From positions 2,501-66,500 of the forward strand of contig JAXRKP010000061.1 in the NCBI GenBank assembly GCA_037039925.1: a stretch of 64,000 nt of DNA, read 5' to 3'. The position numbers and the translations under genes are program-made. The number at the start of each line of letters is the position of its first letter. Position 1 is the first letter of the stretch. Source of the DNA: Doris montereyensis. Lineage: Eukaryota; Mollusca; Gastropoda; Nudibranchia; Dorididae. The notes beneath the pieces are model-generated. The model searched no databases. It was not told the origin of the DNA and worked only from the letters and a program-made list of their open reading frames with translations. Positions 48,001 through 57,045 of this stretch are shown here, one piece after another.

Positions 48001-49163
48001 TAAGCAGTCCCGCCTCTCACGAGTCTCCTTCTGCCTTGCAGGTGGGTCTTGGTTGATCAAAGACTAAGGGAGTTAACCCTGACAGAAAATAACAACCTGC
48101 TGCCTTGTGGGCTGGTTTTGAGCAACCAAAGACTAAGGGGGTTAACCCTGACAGAAAATAATAAGGCCTGGTAGGGGGCCTCAAGGTGGCAGCCCCACCA
48201 TCTACCTCGGGTACAGTGGGCCAATCCCCTGTTTATCCAAAACCAAACTGATTCAAAGAAAGACATATAATGATATACCCGGCTTGAACTTTCGAAGACG
48301 ACTCTGAAAAGAACATGGACTGTGATTTTTGGAACATGGAATGTTAACACAAAGAAATTTAACTTTCACGGAAGGAAACAGAAAATGTCAGGACAGGGCA
48401 GTCTGGAGAAAGATCATTTTGGGCATTTAACCTATACACCGGAAGGTAGAATAGGAGCTGATAAAGAAAGAAAAAAAGAGTTTGGTTTCAACACATTGCT
48501 TCACTTTTGACTTGGGTCGTGTAACTGAACAGACAAGCGCTAGGTGAATGAACTCTATATCTAGATCTATGCCTGATACGGCTAACCGTCACAGGGACAT
48601 GAAGGGTGATGCAGGAATGGGATGGGTGACACATGTAAATATCACGCTAGTGATAGTGATGGGTGGTTCAACAAGGAAATCTCAAATTCATGGCTATCTC
48701 GAACTCATTGACCTGATCTGGAGGAGTTCGAGATAACCGTGCTGCACTGTATCAATGGCATTTTAATGAGCATTGCATGTGAATCATTCTCCCTTCTATG
48801 TGGTCTTCATTTATAAGTTCAAAGGAGGCAAAGGAATTCTCCCTCAGTAAATCCTTTAGAAAGTCAGAATAGGATATAGTCGGATGAACTGGGTGATCAA
48901 AGAATAATTAAAAACCTTTAGCTATTTAAGGCCAATCAAACAATTTATCAGTCCATTTCTCTTAGATTTCACAGCACCACCTGTAATCAAACAGGCAAAG
49001 ATTTAATTTGTCTAAGATGTATAATTTATGTAAGTTAAATAATTATCCAACCTTATTTGCCAATTTTTTATTTAATGCCTCTCTGATAGCATCCAAGGTA
49101 TCCAGGTGGAAAAGCCGTGGGGGGGATGCGCACAGTATCTTTCATTTGAATTAAGACAAACAT
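34857..49163 (-). CDS. POLR3H: DNA-directed RNA polymerase III subunit RPC8, seven coding exons
   Basis: RPC8 is the pol III counterpart of RPB7. With RPC9 it forms the stalk that helps initiation on tRNA and 5S genes in the nucleus. Spliced exons give about 214 residues (human is 204). They show, in order, [15 protein letters not shown] and [10 protein letters not shown] (N-terminal RPB7-like domain), [14 protein letters not shown] with [22 protein letters not shown], then [46 protein letters not shown] and KKAPYTLV (C-terminal OB/S1 domain). All splice junctions are GT..AG and codons rejoin across them. The coding sequence has an extra C in a C7 run of exon 1 and one missing base in exon 7. 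The insert between the OB domain and KKAPYTLV is longer and Pro/Gln-rich than in vertebrates. Confidence 0.95.
35129..35148. repeat. G-rich homopolymer run
   Basis: G12, one A, then G7, inside POLR3H intron 6. Such runs are prone to length errors. Confidence 0.9.
35552..38717 (-). mobile_element. near full-length RTE-like LINE in POLR3H intron 6
   Basis: Minus strand, same direction as POLR3H. From the 5' end it holds about one 69-bp monomer, the endonuclease ([20 protein letters not shown]), a linker with [18 protein letters not shown], palm pieces ([18 protein letters not shown]), [14 protein letters not shown] with the catalytic Asp pair, [20 protein letters not shown] and [20 protein letters not shown], then the tail GGGAACTGATAAAGAAAG. 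Length about 3.17 kb. Many stops and shifts. It is the best template for aligning the other copies. Clade assignment to RTE is from memory of similar proteins and not tested. Confidence 0.9.
38988..39060. repeat. (GT)n microsatellite
   Basis: About 36 GT units with two GC interruptions, in POLR3H intron 6. Confidence 0.95.
39162..39350. mobile_element. hAT-type MITE, degraded
   Basis: Related throughout to 56826-57045 (TTGTCAAACGTTC, TTTGCACAACAC, AATTAGAGGGAACACTG). The right end CCAGTGTTCCCTCTAA in reverse is intact; the left end TAGTGTTGC is worn. No target duplication is left. Confidence 0.6.
39537..39869 (-). other. 110-codon frame, unrecognised
   Basis: An open frame inside POLR3H intron 6 on the gene's strand, with an ATG start and ordinary composition ([20 protein letters not shown]). 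I know no relative. It may be an unrelated element or chance. Confidence 0.2.
40492..40636 (-). CDS. POLR3H: POLR3H coding exon 6
   Basis: 145 bases. Acceptor ATATTTAG, donor GTAGGT. Encodes [20 protein letters not shown], a Pro/Gln-rich insert ([10 protein letters not shown]) and RKKAPYTLV, ending in phase 0. Confidence 0.95.
41373..41646 (-). mobile_element. tRNA-derived SINE, family A, minus copy in POLR3H intron 5
   Basis: The minus strand reads a tRNA-like head (TTGGTGGCCAAGTAGTTAGG), then the family body CATTTTCCCCACTCAACCTAG in reverse and the tail GAAGGAACTTTAC at 41373. The B box is worn. Confidence 0.85.
41852..41941 (-). CDS. POLR3H: POLR3H coding exon 5
   Basis: 90 bases. Acceptor GATTTAG, donor GTTAGT. 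Encodes [20 protein letters not shown] and on to GGEI, ending with AG of an Arg codon. Confidence 0.93.
43297..43470 (-). CDS. candidate first coding exon of an unknown gene
   Basis: ATG at 43470 opens 58 codons ([20 protein letters not shown], later [20 protein letters not shown] and MTLHGAVI). The frame ends in phase 0 exactly at a strong donor, GTAAGTG. Composition is protein-like and unlike the neighbouring simple sequence. It lies within POLR3H intron 4 on the same strand. I do not recognise the protein and found no second exon nearby, so it could be a nested gene, an alternative first exon or a transposon ORF. Confidence 0.3.
43480..44700. repeat. clusters of AGATCT/TCTAGA palindromes around a MITE
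   Basis: Variants of CTAGATCTAGATT fill 43485-43740 and 44490-44680, interrupted by the inverted-repeat element at 43757-44495. Similar tracts occur near 20200-20310, 30340-30375 and 51270. Confidence 0.75.
43757..44495. mobile_element. inverted-repeat element copy 2 (CCAAAATGCACG family)
   Basis: The left end GTAGTCTCTGCCAAATTGCA faces a right end that reads in reverse GTAGACTCCGCCAAAATGCA. Subterminal CCAAAATGCACGATT units repeat three times. The flanks are TA-rich, and the ends look like a pogo/Tigger-type Tc1-mariner element with a TA target. No transposase is visible. Copy 1 is at 22365-23012. Confidence 0.65.
45678..45741 (-). CDS. POLR3H: POLR3H coding exon 4
   Basis: 64 bases. Acceptor ATCTTCAG, donor GTATCT. 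It ends with TT of a Phe codon that the next exon completes. Confidence 0.93.
46162..46248 (-). CDS. POLR3H: POLR3H coding exon 3
   Basis: 87 bases. Acceptor TTTCAG, donor GTTGGT. Both ends split a Val codon after its first base. Encodes [20 protein letters not shown]. Confidence 0.95.
47587..47683 (-). CDS. POLR3H: POLR3H coding exon 2
   Basis: 97 bases, entered in phase 0 and left with one base of a Val codon. Acceptor TTTTGCAG, donor GGTACTG after the first G. Encodes the [20 protein letters not shown] stretch, nearly identical to the vertebrate segment. Confidence 0.95.
47965..48480 (+). mobile_element. RTE-like LINE deletion derivative, 5' end joined to 3' end
   Basis: Starts CCGGGCAGTGGACAGG, carries two 69-bp monomers in the 5' region, reaches the endonuclease start TTTGGAACATGGAATGTTA and jumps at once to ACACAAAGAAATTTAACTTT, the end of ORF2, then to the family tail. 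About 2.6 kb of element is missing at one clean junction near 48347. It lies in POLR3H intron 1 in the opposite direction. Confidence 0.85.
49052..49163 (-). CDS. POLR3H: POLR3H coding exon 1
   Basis: Starts ATG at 49163 and ends AAG before GTTGG. 112 bases; 111 are expected for 37 codons. After IPP the frame must drop one base, in the C7 run near 49121-49127, to continue [14 protein letters not shown]. Confidence 0.9.
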
Positions 49164-50404
49164 TTTGATTTTGACAATCTTGTTCAGCTTTAGTTTGACG
49201 AATAATCTATGGAAGACAAGTGATAAATGTGAGGTGTGATCATTGATAATATAATTTTCCCTAAAAATGCCATCTTAAAATCACATGCAAGGAGAATTGT
49301 CAAGACACAGGGCATTAGCAGTTACCTCAGACAAATTGTTTGTTTTTTGAGATATCAACTCCAATCTGGGTTTTCTTCCATCTATTTACTCATTTTTTTG
49401 TATCTCTTGTTATCACTTGGCATTTTTTTGCCTTTGGGTCAATTTCTATTTACTGTGTGTGTGAGTGTGTGTGTGTGTGCATGCGTGGGGGGAGGGGGTG
49501 TCTGTAAAAGAGGGGGTTGCTCTCGCTGGTTGCACTTCATTTCTTCAAACTAAATGATGCAATCTATTAATAAAAATAAATGTGTACTTTTATTCCATGT
49601 ATGAAACATATCCATCAGAAGGCAATCGTCAATAAATACTTATTCACACACATTTTGTGGCCTTGGAATGACAGGTCCGTAAGCCCACTGGTTAGTTATG
49701 AAAAAATCATGTTAAAGATTCAAAATCTTCTTTCTACAAGGTAATGTCAGTATACTACCAAATTTAGGAATATTTAGACTATTAGAAATTGGTGAAAGAT
49801 ATCTAAAAAATGTGGTTACTGGTTTCAAATTTATATTAATTACAGATCAATAAATTTAGCTTAACTATTTAAATATAGATTATTCATTTGAAACTAATGC
49901 CCAAGACATTAAAAGGTTGTATTTCACTCATTTTCACCCCAATTTCAATGGTAGTTCTGATAAGAATCACTTTTGTCCTCAGGAATGAACAGCAGCAAAA
50001 AAGCCTAAAATCGAAATTGTATTCTTAAAATTGTAAAACTTGTAAAAATTGTTCTGTCTATTCAAGTTTGTCAAGATGTTGTCTCCCCTTGCTGTGATTT
50101 CATCCTATATCTCAAGCAATTACATTCTGTGTCAAAGAGGAACAGATCATTGTATTCTGTGACATTTTCATCAGGTATGCATAATGTGCTGCTTTTTAAA
50201 TATATGAATTTTCTGCATCTGCCGACTTAAAATTTTGAAACTAAGTTCAATACCATTCCATGAATTAAAAAATTTCTCAAAATAAACCCTGAAAAGTAGA
50301 TCCTGCATAATCCTGCCTGTTTTCCACTCTATACTCTTTTTAAGGTTTTAATTATTCCAAACCGTGCTGTGAATACTACTTTTTCTTATTCCCAACACTT
50401 TTTT
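49164..50404. other. upstream of POLR3H start; no gene recognised
   Basis: A possible splice acceptor (CTTCCATAG on the minus strand, near 49207) lies about 40 bases before the POLR3H ATG, which would put the transcription start further upstream. A GT-rich patch lies at 49455-49500. Confidence 0.3.
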
Positions 50405-50475
50405 ATTCTCAACTGGGAGTTGAGAATACTAAATGTGTGTAAGACACTTTGCCTCTGGAGTACCGAGTCCCCCAG
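50405..50475 (-). mobile_element. hairpin and head of a family B SINE
   Basis: TTCTCAACTGGGAGTTGAGAA at about 50407-50427 is a 9-bp perfect stem. From 50475 down, the minus strand reads GGGGGACTCGGTACTCCAGA, the family B head also seen at 55582. The body of the SINE is absent. Confidence 0.55.
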
Positions 50476-50871
50476 ATTATTTGTATTAGTTGTTGTATGG
50501 AACAACAACAACAAAATTTATTTAAATGAGAACTTTTATTGAAATCAAAGAGAATGTTTATATTGAAATAATAAAGAGAACATTTAACAGACACATCAGA
50601 CAGGACTGACTAGATGTACTGTTATGTTATAGGTATATAGCCGTGTTGACGTTACACCACTCTAGATTTTTTAGTACAAGATCAAGTCAGGATGAGGGAG
50701 GGGGTGTGGGGGTTCAGGGTAAGGGATGGTGAAAATGAGGACTTCCATACTCCCATAGTCGGACACACACTACGACTATAACCATCCCTAACCCATCCAA
50801 GTCTAAGTCTTACAAATAAATATAATAAAATATAATAAAATGAATATAAGATCTAGATTTATTCTATGGCC

Positions 50872-51230
50872 AACGTTATCCGCAAGGTGCCTTGCGAATA
50901 ACACTTGAACATTGGTCAGCAAGGCACCTTGCCAATAGTCCTGCTTCTGTGGCGGCATTATCCGCAAGGTCCGGAATTTTGGTCAAGTTCACAGATAAGC
51001 ATGTCTTGAAAAGTGTGTTAGTGTTCTGTTCAATTCAGTACCACTCCCTCCCTTGGTGTGTATGATTGTGCCTGTTTAGCAACCTAATCTTTTTATCCCT
51101 TTCTGTGACGTATTGTAATGAAATGAGAAGTCAAAGAAAATTCTCATTTGTCGAAATTTATTTGAAATGTAAAAAGGCACCTTACGGATAACGCTTGTAC
51201 CTTGGATCAAGGCACCTTTATGGATAATGA
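50872..51230. mobile_element. MITE with repeated ATCCGCAAGGTGCCTT ends
   Basis: The left end GTTATCCGCAAGGTGCCTTG faces CAAGGCACCTTTATGGATAA at the right. Inside, CAAGGCACCTTG (50919), ATTATCCGCAAGG (50957) and AAGGCACCTTACGGATAAC (51174) repeat the unit in both directions. About 360 bp, no coding capacity. Superfamily unknown. Confidence 0.65.
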
Positions 51231-51514
51231 CTCCCTTATTCTATAGCTGCTTATCGCTAGATATAAATCTAGATCTAGATTATAGTTACAAGTTAGAGGC
51301 ATTCAATCATTCATTTCATTAACTCTCATTATCATATTGAGTCATTGACGTTGACGATCATAAACAAACTTTGATGGGAATCTATCGGATGCCAAGGTCA
51401 CAATTTACCTTGTAAACGTTGACATGAAATCATGAGTACAATCTTAAACGCTGACGTAAAACATTAGTAGAAAATAAATATTGGTCACAAGATGAGCTCA
51501 ATCACGATCAATCA

Positions 51515-51600
51515 TAACCAATGCCTTGTAACAGCTCATTGGACAGCGCCATGTTTAATTTAGAGTTACGTCCCTTGGATCTTCCAACATCAACCCTGTG
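51515..51600 (-). promoter_or_regulatory. weak candidate promoter upstream of POLR3H
   Basis: On the minus strand AACATGGCGCTGTCCAATGA joins a YY1-like ATGGCGC to a CCAAT box, and ATTGGTTATG follows. Such pairs are frequent at animal housekeeping starts. It is 2.4 kb upstream of the ATG, so a 5' untranslated exon would be needed. Confidence 0.2.
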
Positions 51601-51846
51601 TAGTGTGTGTTGATCTATAATATTTATCAGGATTTATCATGGGCTATGCCTACTGCATTCAAACTTTGTCAACTGTAATCGGACTACGAGCAAAAAAATC
51701 AAACTAGGCCGATCAATACAAATGCAACTATGAGTAGATAAAAGATAAATACAGCGAAAATGTGTAGGAAGCGGACTACTCATACATCAACCCTCTTTGT
51801 CTTTGTGAATTATAGGATATATTATTAGCCTCCAACTCTAATAACA

Positions 51847-52400
<554 letters not shown>

Positions 52401-52404
52401 AATA

Positions 52405-52470
52405 AATGACACTTATATTGCGCTTTACTCCATAGAAAACGGATCTAAACGCTTTACAATGACAACAGAA
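52405..52470 (-). mobile_element. CR1-type 3' end scrap
   Basis: TTATATTGCGCTTTACTCC and AAACGCTTTACAATG resemble the conserved GCGCTTTA-type 3' end of CR1 LINEs read in reverse. The adjoining microsatellite is on the side where the LINE tail repeat would be, so it probably grew from that tail. Confidence 0.45.
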
Positions 52471-52984
52471 CAAAAAAAATATAATAATACATGTACATAC
52501 ATGATAAACATAGTTTTAATCAAATGCATTATAGCGTAACAGGATGGAATTATAGTCCTGAGTTAAAAGCCGGTCGTGAACCAGCACACGTTCTCTGTGT
52601 GCATGTGGGAGGGGGAGGGGGGCTTGTTCCAGAATTGGGAGTCGAGAATTCAAATGATTGATCACCGATTTTGCGAGTTATGTCCAAACCCCGATGTCAT
52701 TGTTAAGTGTGTTTGGCCAACATTCAGATTCTAATGTCAACAATAAATCCATGTTCCCTCCCCTCTCATGGAAAGTCACTATTTCTTAGTTGCGAGCTCA
52801 ATTTAAACTCAGCTTGAGGCTCTTCCCTACTAAAGAGTAAGAGCTGAATACATACTTCATGTCAGCAAAGACGAAATGGGACACGCGAGGTCAAGTTCTG
52901 TGGACAACAATGCAGCTCCTCACAGTGAGCTCCCCAATCTCAAGGCGGTTTGTTTAATTATTTAATTTTACCTACATCAACTGC
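52471..52984. other. no gene recognised
   Basis: AT-rich, with one G-rich patch near 52605-52622. No motif seen. Confidence 0.4.
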
Positions 52985-55330
52985 TAAAGTGATATCGGTG
53001 GCAGCCCACCATCTACCTAGGGTACAGTGGGCTAACCCCTGCTTATCCAAAACAACCTAATTCAAAGTAATATATACAATGATATACCCGGCTTGAACTT
53101 TTGAAGACGACTCTGGAACAGAACGCGGACTGTGATTTTTTGGAACATGGAATGTTAGGGCAATTAATGGAAAGGAGTTAGCTCAAGAAATGGAAAATTT
53201 TAAGTAGACATTTTGGCTATTACAGAAACAAAAAAATAAGGGCAAGGAATAGAAAACCTAGGACCAAATCATATTTTAATTTTCTCAGGAGTAGATGTCA
53301 AACATAGAGCTAGAGCAGGAGTAGGCCTGATGCATAAAAGGCAAGAAATGCTACTAGAAAGTTGGAAATATGTAAGCCCACGGCTATTAGAGGTAAATAT
53401 TAAACCAAAAGGAAGAGAAATTAAATTATTAATAGCTTATGGACCAAACGAAGATGCTCCCAAAGAAGAAACATATATCTTCGAAAATGAATTACAAATA
53501 GCTGCAGAGAATCTCAAACCCAATCAGGAATTAACGGCTTTATGAGATTTAAACGCTAGAGTAGTCAACTATGTAGAAACATCAGGAGGAGTAATAGGTA
53601 AAGAAGGAGAGACAACAACTTTCTAAATGGAGAGAGACTAATATAGGTTTGCCTAATGAATAACACCTTTTTTCCTCATAAAGATATCCACAAATATACA
53701 AGAGTAAATGAAGACATATGTGAAAAGTCAATCATAGACTACATAATAGTTAGCAGCTCCTTTTTTACAGTACAATGGATGCTAGAGTAAGCAGAGGAGC
53801 TGAGATATTTAGTGATCATCACCTAGTTATAGCCAAAATGAGATTATTAACTGAAGAAAACACACAGAAAAGGAAAGAGAAGAAAGCTACTAAACTCAAA
53901 ATAGAAGAACTAAATAAACCAATAGTAAAACCGATATACCAATCCAGGATAAAAAGATCTATCAGTGAAAGGCAGATGGATCTGAAGGAAACCACAATAT
54001 AAGAAAAGTGGCAAATGGATAAAGAAACACTCATCAGGTGTACTGAAGAGGTCTGTGGTAGGAAACAATTTAAAGGAGATGGGAATAGAACAGCATGGTG
54101 GAATGAGAACGTCAAGACTAAGATCAAAAAGAAAAAAGGGATGCCTGGAAGAAAAATACTTGCAAACAAAGAGACCAGGGGATAGGATAGATTATGTGAG
54201 GAAAAGAACTATCGCCAAATAGGAAGTTAAGAAAGCAAAACAGGAACAGTGGGAAGAGTTTGGACAAAGACTTCAATAAAGCTATCAAGGGAATCAAAAG
54301 CTGTTCTGGGGAACAACGTTTAATAGAGCCATTAGAAGTTTTTACAACAAAGCAACATGTGCAGTGAGAGTAGCTGGAAATGTATCTGAAGAATTTGATG
54401 TATATATAGGAGTAATACAGGGGTGTATCCTAAGTCCTCTTTTTATTTAACACATTTATGGATTCAGTTGCAAAGGCATCCCCAAACATGAAGAAAATGG
54501 ATGTAGCTATATGGAAGCTCAAACCAGTAAATGTATCAATGCTTTCATTTGCGGATGATTTAGTTCTGTTTGGAAAATCAGAAAGGGACCTCCAGTCAAA
54601 TATCAACATAATGAATAATGAATTAGATAAAAGAGGAATGAGAGTAAATGCAAAGAAAACCAAAACAATGCTAGTAATTAGTGAAGATAAAACACAAAAT
54701 CTTAAATTAGGCATGGAGAATTTAGAACAAGTTCAAAGCTACAATTACTTAGGAGTAATGATTAACTCTGAGGGAAAACTAAGAGAAGAAATCAGCCAAA
54801 GACAAGCGCAATATATAACCACCAAGGAAAAAACATTTGTAGGTAAACAAGAATTGTCAACAAAAACCAAAATGGCAGTATACAACACAGTTTATTGTCC
54901 TACTCTCCTCTATGGCAGCGAAACCTGGACCTTAGACAGTAGGGAATACAATAGAGTGCAGGTAGCCGAAATTAAATATCTAAGAAGAGCAGTAGTATGG
55001 AAAACTAAAAGAGACAAAATCAGAAACACAACAAGAGATCAAACCAAAGGAGATGACATAAAAACTAAGATAGAAATGAATCAACTGAGATGGTTTAGGC
55101 ATGTAAACAGAATGAATGACAGTAGAATAGCTAAATCAGTATACAGTGCTAAAACTCAAGGTAAAAGACCAAAAGGCAGACCTCAGAAAAAGTGGGAAGA
55201 AGATATAAAAGAGGCATTTTTGGAAAGAAACAGGACATGCGGGACAGGGCAGCCTGGAGAAAGATCATTTTTGGCATCTAAAACCCATATACCGGAAGGT
55301 AGAATGGGAACTGATAAAGAAAGAAACCAA
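52985..55330 (+). mobile_element. RTE-like LINE, internally deleted
   Basis: The 5' region lacks the 69-bp monomers and begins near GGTGGCAGCCCACCATCTAC. The endonuclease start TTTTGGAACATGGAATGTTA is at 53138, and EN pieces include KRQEMLLESWKYVSPRLLEV and [19 protein letters not shown]. The linker and start of the reverse transcriptase are cut near 54315, removing the upstream palm motifs. A 300-codon open frame follows. Ends in the usual GGGAACTGATAAAGAAAG. Confidence 0.9.
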
Positions 55331-55360
55331 GACTGTCGTAAACAGCCAAGGGATCTTTAA
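54458..55360 (+). pseudogene. LINE ORF2, C-terminal 300 codons, open
   Basis: The longest informative frame in the window. It has [15 protein letters not shown] (reverse transcriptase motif C with its Asp pair, residues 30-45), [38 protein letters not shown] and WFRHVNRMNDSRIAKSV, a Lys/Arg-rich C-terminus ([20 protein letters not shown]). It starts after motif B, so it cannot encode an active polymerase. Its intactness suggests this copy is younger than the one in POLR3H intron 6. The last codons run past the LINE into SINE sequence. Confidence 0.85.
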
Positions 55361-55582
55361 CATGCACAGAGCATTGTGATCTGCACACGAGGGCCCCTTT
55401 CAATCGTCCATCTCCGATGGGGCTAGATGTCGATCCACCTACCTGGAATAGGATGTGGGGGGAGGGGCGAAAAAAATGTCAACCGTTGGCGGGGCTTGGA
55501 CTTGGACCAACCTTTGGTTGAGAGGCCGACACCTTGCCCCTGGACTACCGAGTCCCCTCTCCCGGCGGTAAACAAAGACTGC
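55335..55582 (-). mobile_element. tRNA-derived SINE, family B, minus copy
   Basis: The minus strand begins GGGGACTCGGTAGTCCAGGG and continues GCCTCTCAACCAAAGG, then TAGCCCCATCGGAGATGGAC and ends GGCTGTTTACGACAGTCTTG. It abuts the LINE 3' tail at 55330, so the SINE tail and LINE tail meet directly. Confidence 0.8.
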
Positions 55583-56284
55583 CTCTGTTTTCATTCCATA
55601 TTGGATCGCAAAGCTGGCCTCCACACCCCACTGACACTATGTTTCTGTTTTGTTTTACCACCATATGACTGATATTAATGACTGAAGCGTGGTGATAAAA
55701 ATGAATCCGCCTCCCACTTCTCTTTCTTTGGCCTTCTCATACGTTTTCTAATGTCAGGAGGTCGGGTATTGATGTCCCTTTCACTTTTATTACATAGTCC
55801 TGATATGACAGACATGAGAAGTAAAGTAGAGCTATAGGAATTATAATTATACCGTACATTGGGGAGGGGGTAGGGGTTTTAAAAAGAAAGAGGAATTACG
55901 GGGTCCTTCTCAGAATGAAATCCCATTTATGCAGCTTCGAAAAGAGCAAATTCTCACACGTGACTTAACTTAAAGAAGGTCGTGATAGTGATTGAAGAGC
56001 TAATAATGGGGTTACTCATGAACGTTTCCCTTGATGCTTGTAGAATTAACACACACAAAATTGAACCATTCAAATGTCATTTGACCGATATCGCAAGTGT
56101 GTTAGTGGTTCAGGGGAACTGATTCATTATGACATGTGCTAAGATTCTCAATAGGTTTTGACACTTCCATAGGTGACTTATCTTTCCTCAAAGTCCTAGT
56201 ATTGTTTCCTTATGATCGTTTTATTCAGCGGGTGTATTTTTGTATAATCTAAAACAAAGACAAGTACAAACGTATACTCTAGAT
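55583..56284. other. no gene recognised
   Basis: One G-rich patch near 55860-55876. No repeat or exon identified. Confidence 0.4.
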
Positions 56285-56484
56285 CAATGGTTTTCAACCT
56301 TTTTTGGCTCATGCTTTTCTTCACCATATCAGAATGTCATTCCCCCGTTTTCAAAATTGTCTGCCTCAAAAAATGCCTACAAAATAATACTGACTGCCAA
56401 TCTGTGGGCGTAACCCCCTCCCCCCCCCCCCCCCCCGAAACCCAGAAATTACCCCCAACCAATTTTTTTGGTAAAGAACCACTG
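56285..56484. mobile_element. hAT-type MITE, 200 bp
   Basis: Left end CAATGGTTTTCAACC and right end GGTAAAGAACCACTG are inverted repeats of the C-A-G-T-G-G-T-T-C-T type usual for hAT elements. The flanking octamers CTCTAGAT (56277-56284) and CTCTGCAT (56485-56492) agree at six of eight places, a worn target duplication. A C17 run (56420-56436) lies inside. Confidence 0.7.
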
Positions 56485-56825
56485 CTCTGCATACGGACAG
56501 ACAAGCAACTATTATGAGAAGAGTCGGTGTGATAACTACCAGACAGTGAGAGAGGAAACAATAATTCATTGGTTCTTTTTTTTTAATAGATAGAGGTACT
56601 AAAGAGTTGCATTGACCTGATCAAGGTCACGTTATAAACTGATGTCAGATAGACTGAGCGGTCGTAATCGATTTTGCCACCTGCTTCAAATACAGTCTCC
56701 ATAATAGTATTACGGATATCATGCCGACATGGATTGTGTTTCAACTTGTCAAATTGAAAATTGCATAGTAGTCAACAGCATCAAATTCATCTCTACTTTA
56801 GGCTTCAGTTAAAGAAACTGGTAAG

Positions 56826-57045
56826 CAATGTTCCTCTAAGCTGTGCGCGTGTGCCCGCGCACGCCAGGGAGAAAAGGTACGCACAGTTGAGAAATGTCTG
56901 TGCACACCAATGAAAAGCAATAGTACACACAAAATGAATATAAAATATATGCCATGTATTTACGCACAATCGGGATTTTTTGTCAAACTTTGCACAACTC
57001 CAAACATTTGCGGACACAGACTAAAACAAATTAGAGGGAACATTG
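56826..57045. mobile_element. hAT-type MITE, 220 bp, with target duplication
   Basis: Left end CAATGTTCCTCTAA and right end TTAGAGGGAACATTG are inverted repeats. The flanks CTGGTAAG (56818-56825) and CTAGTAAG (57046-57053) form an 8-bp target duplication with one mismatch. Non-coding. Confidence 0.8.

Noticed and set aside
34857..49163. POLR3H as a dead pseudogene
   Set aside because: Introns, splice sites, phases and five of seven exons are intact, and one frame error is in a homopolymer; assembly error is more likely.
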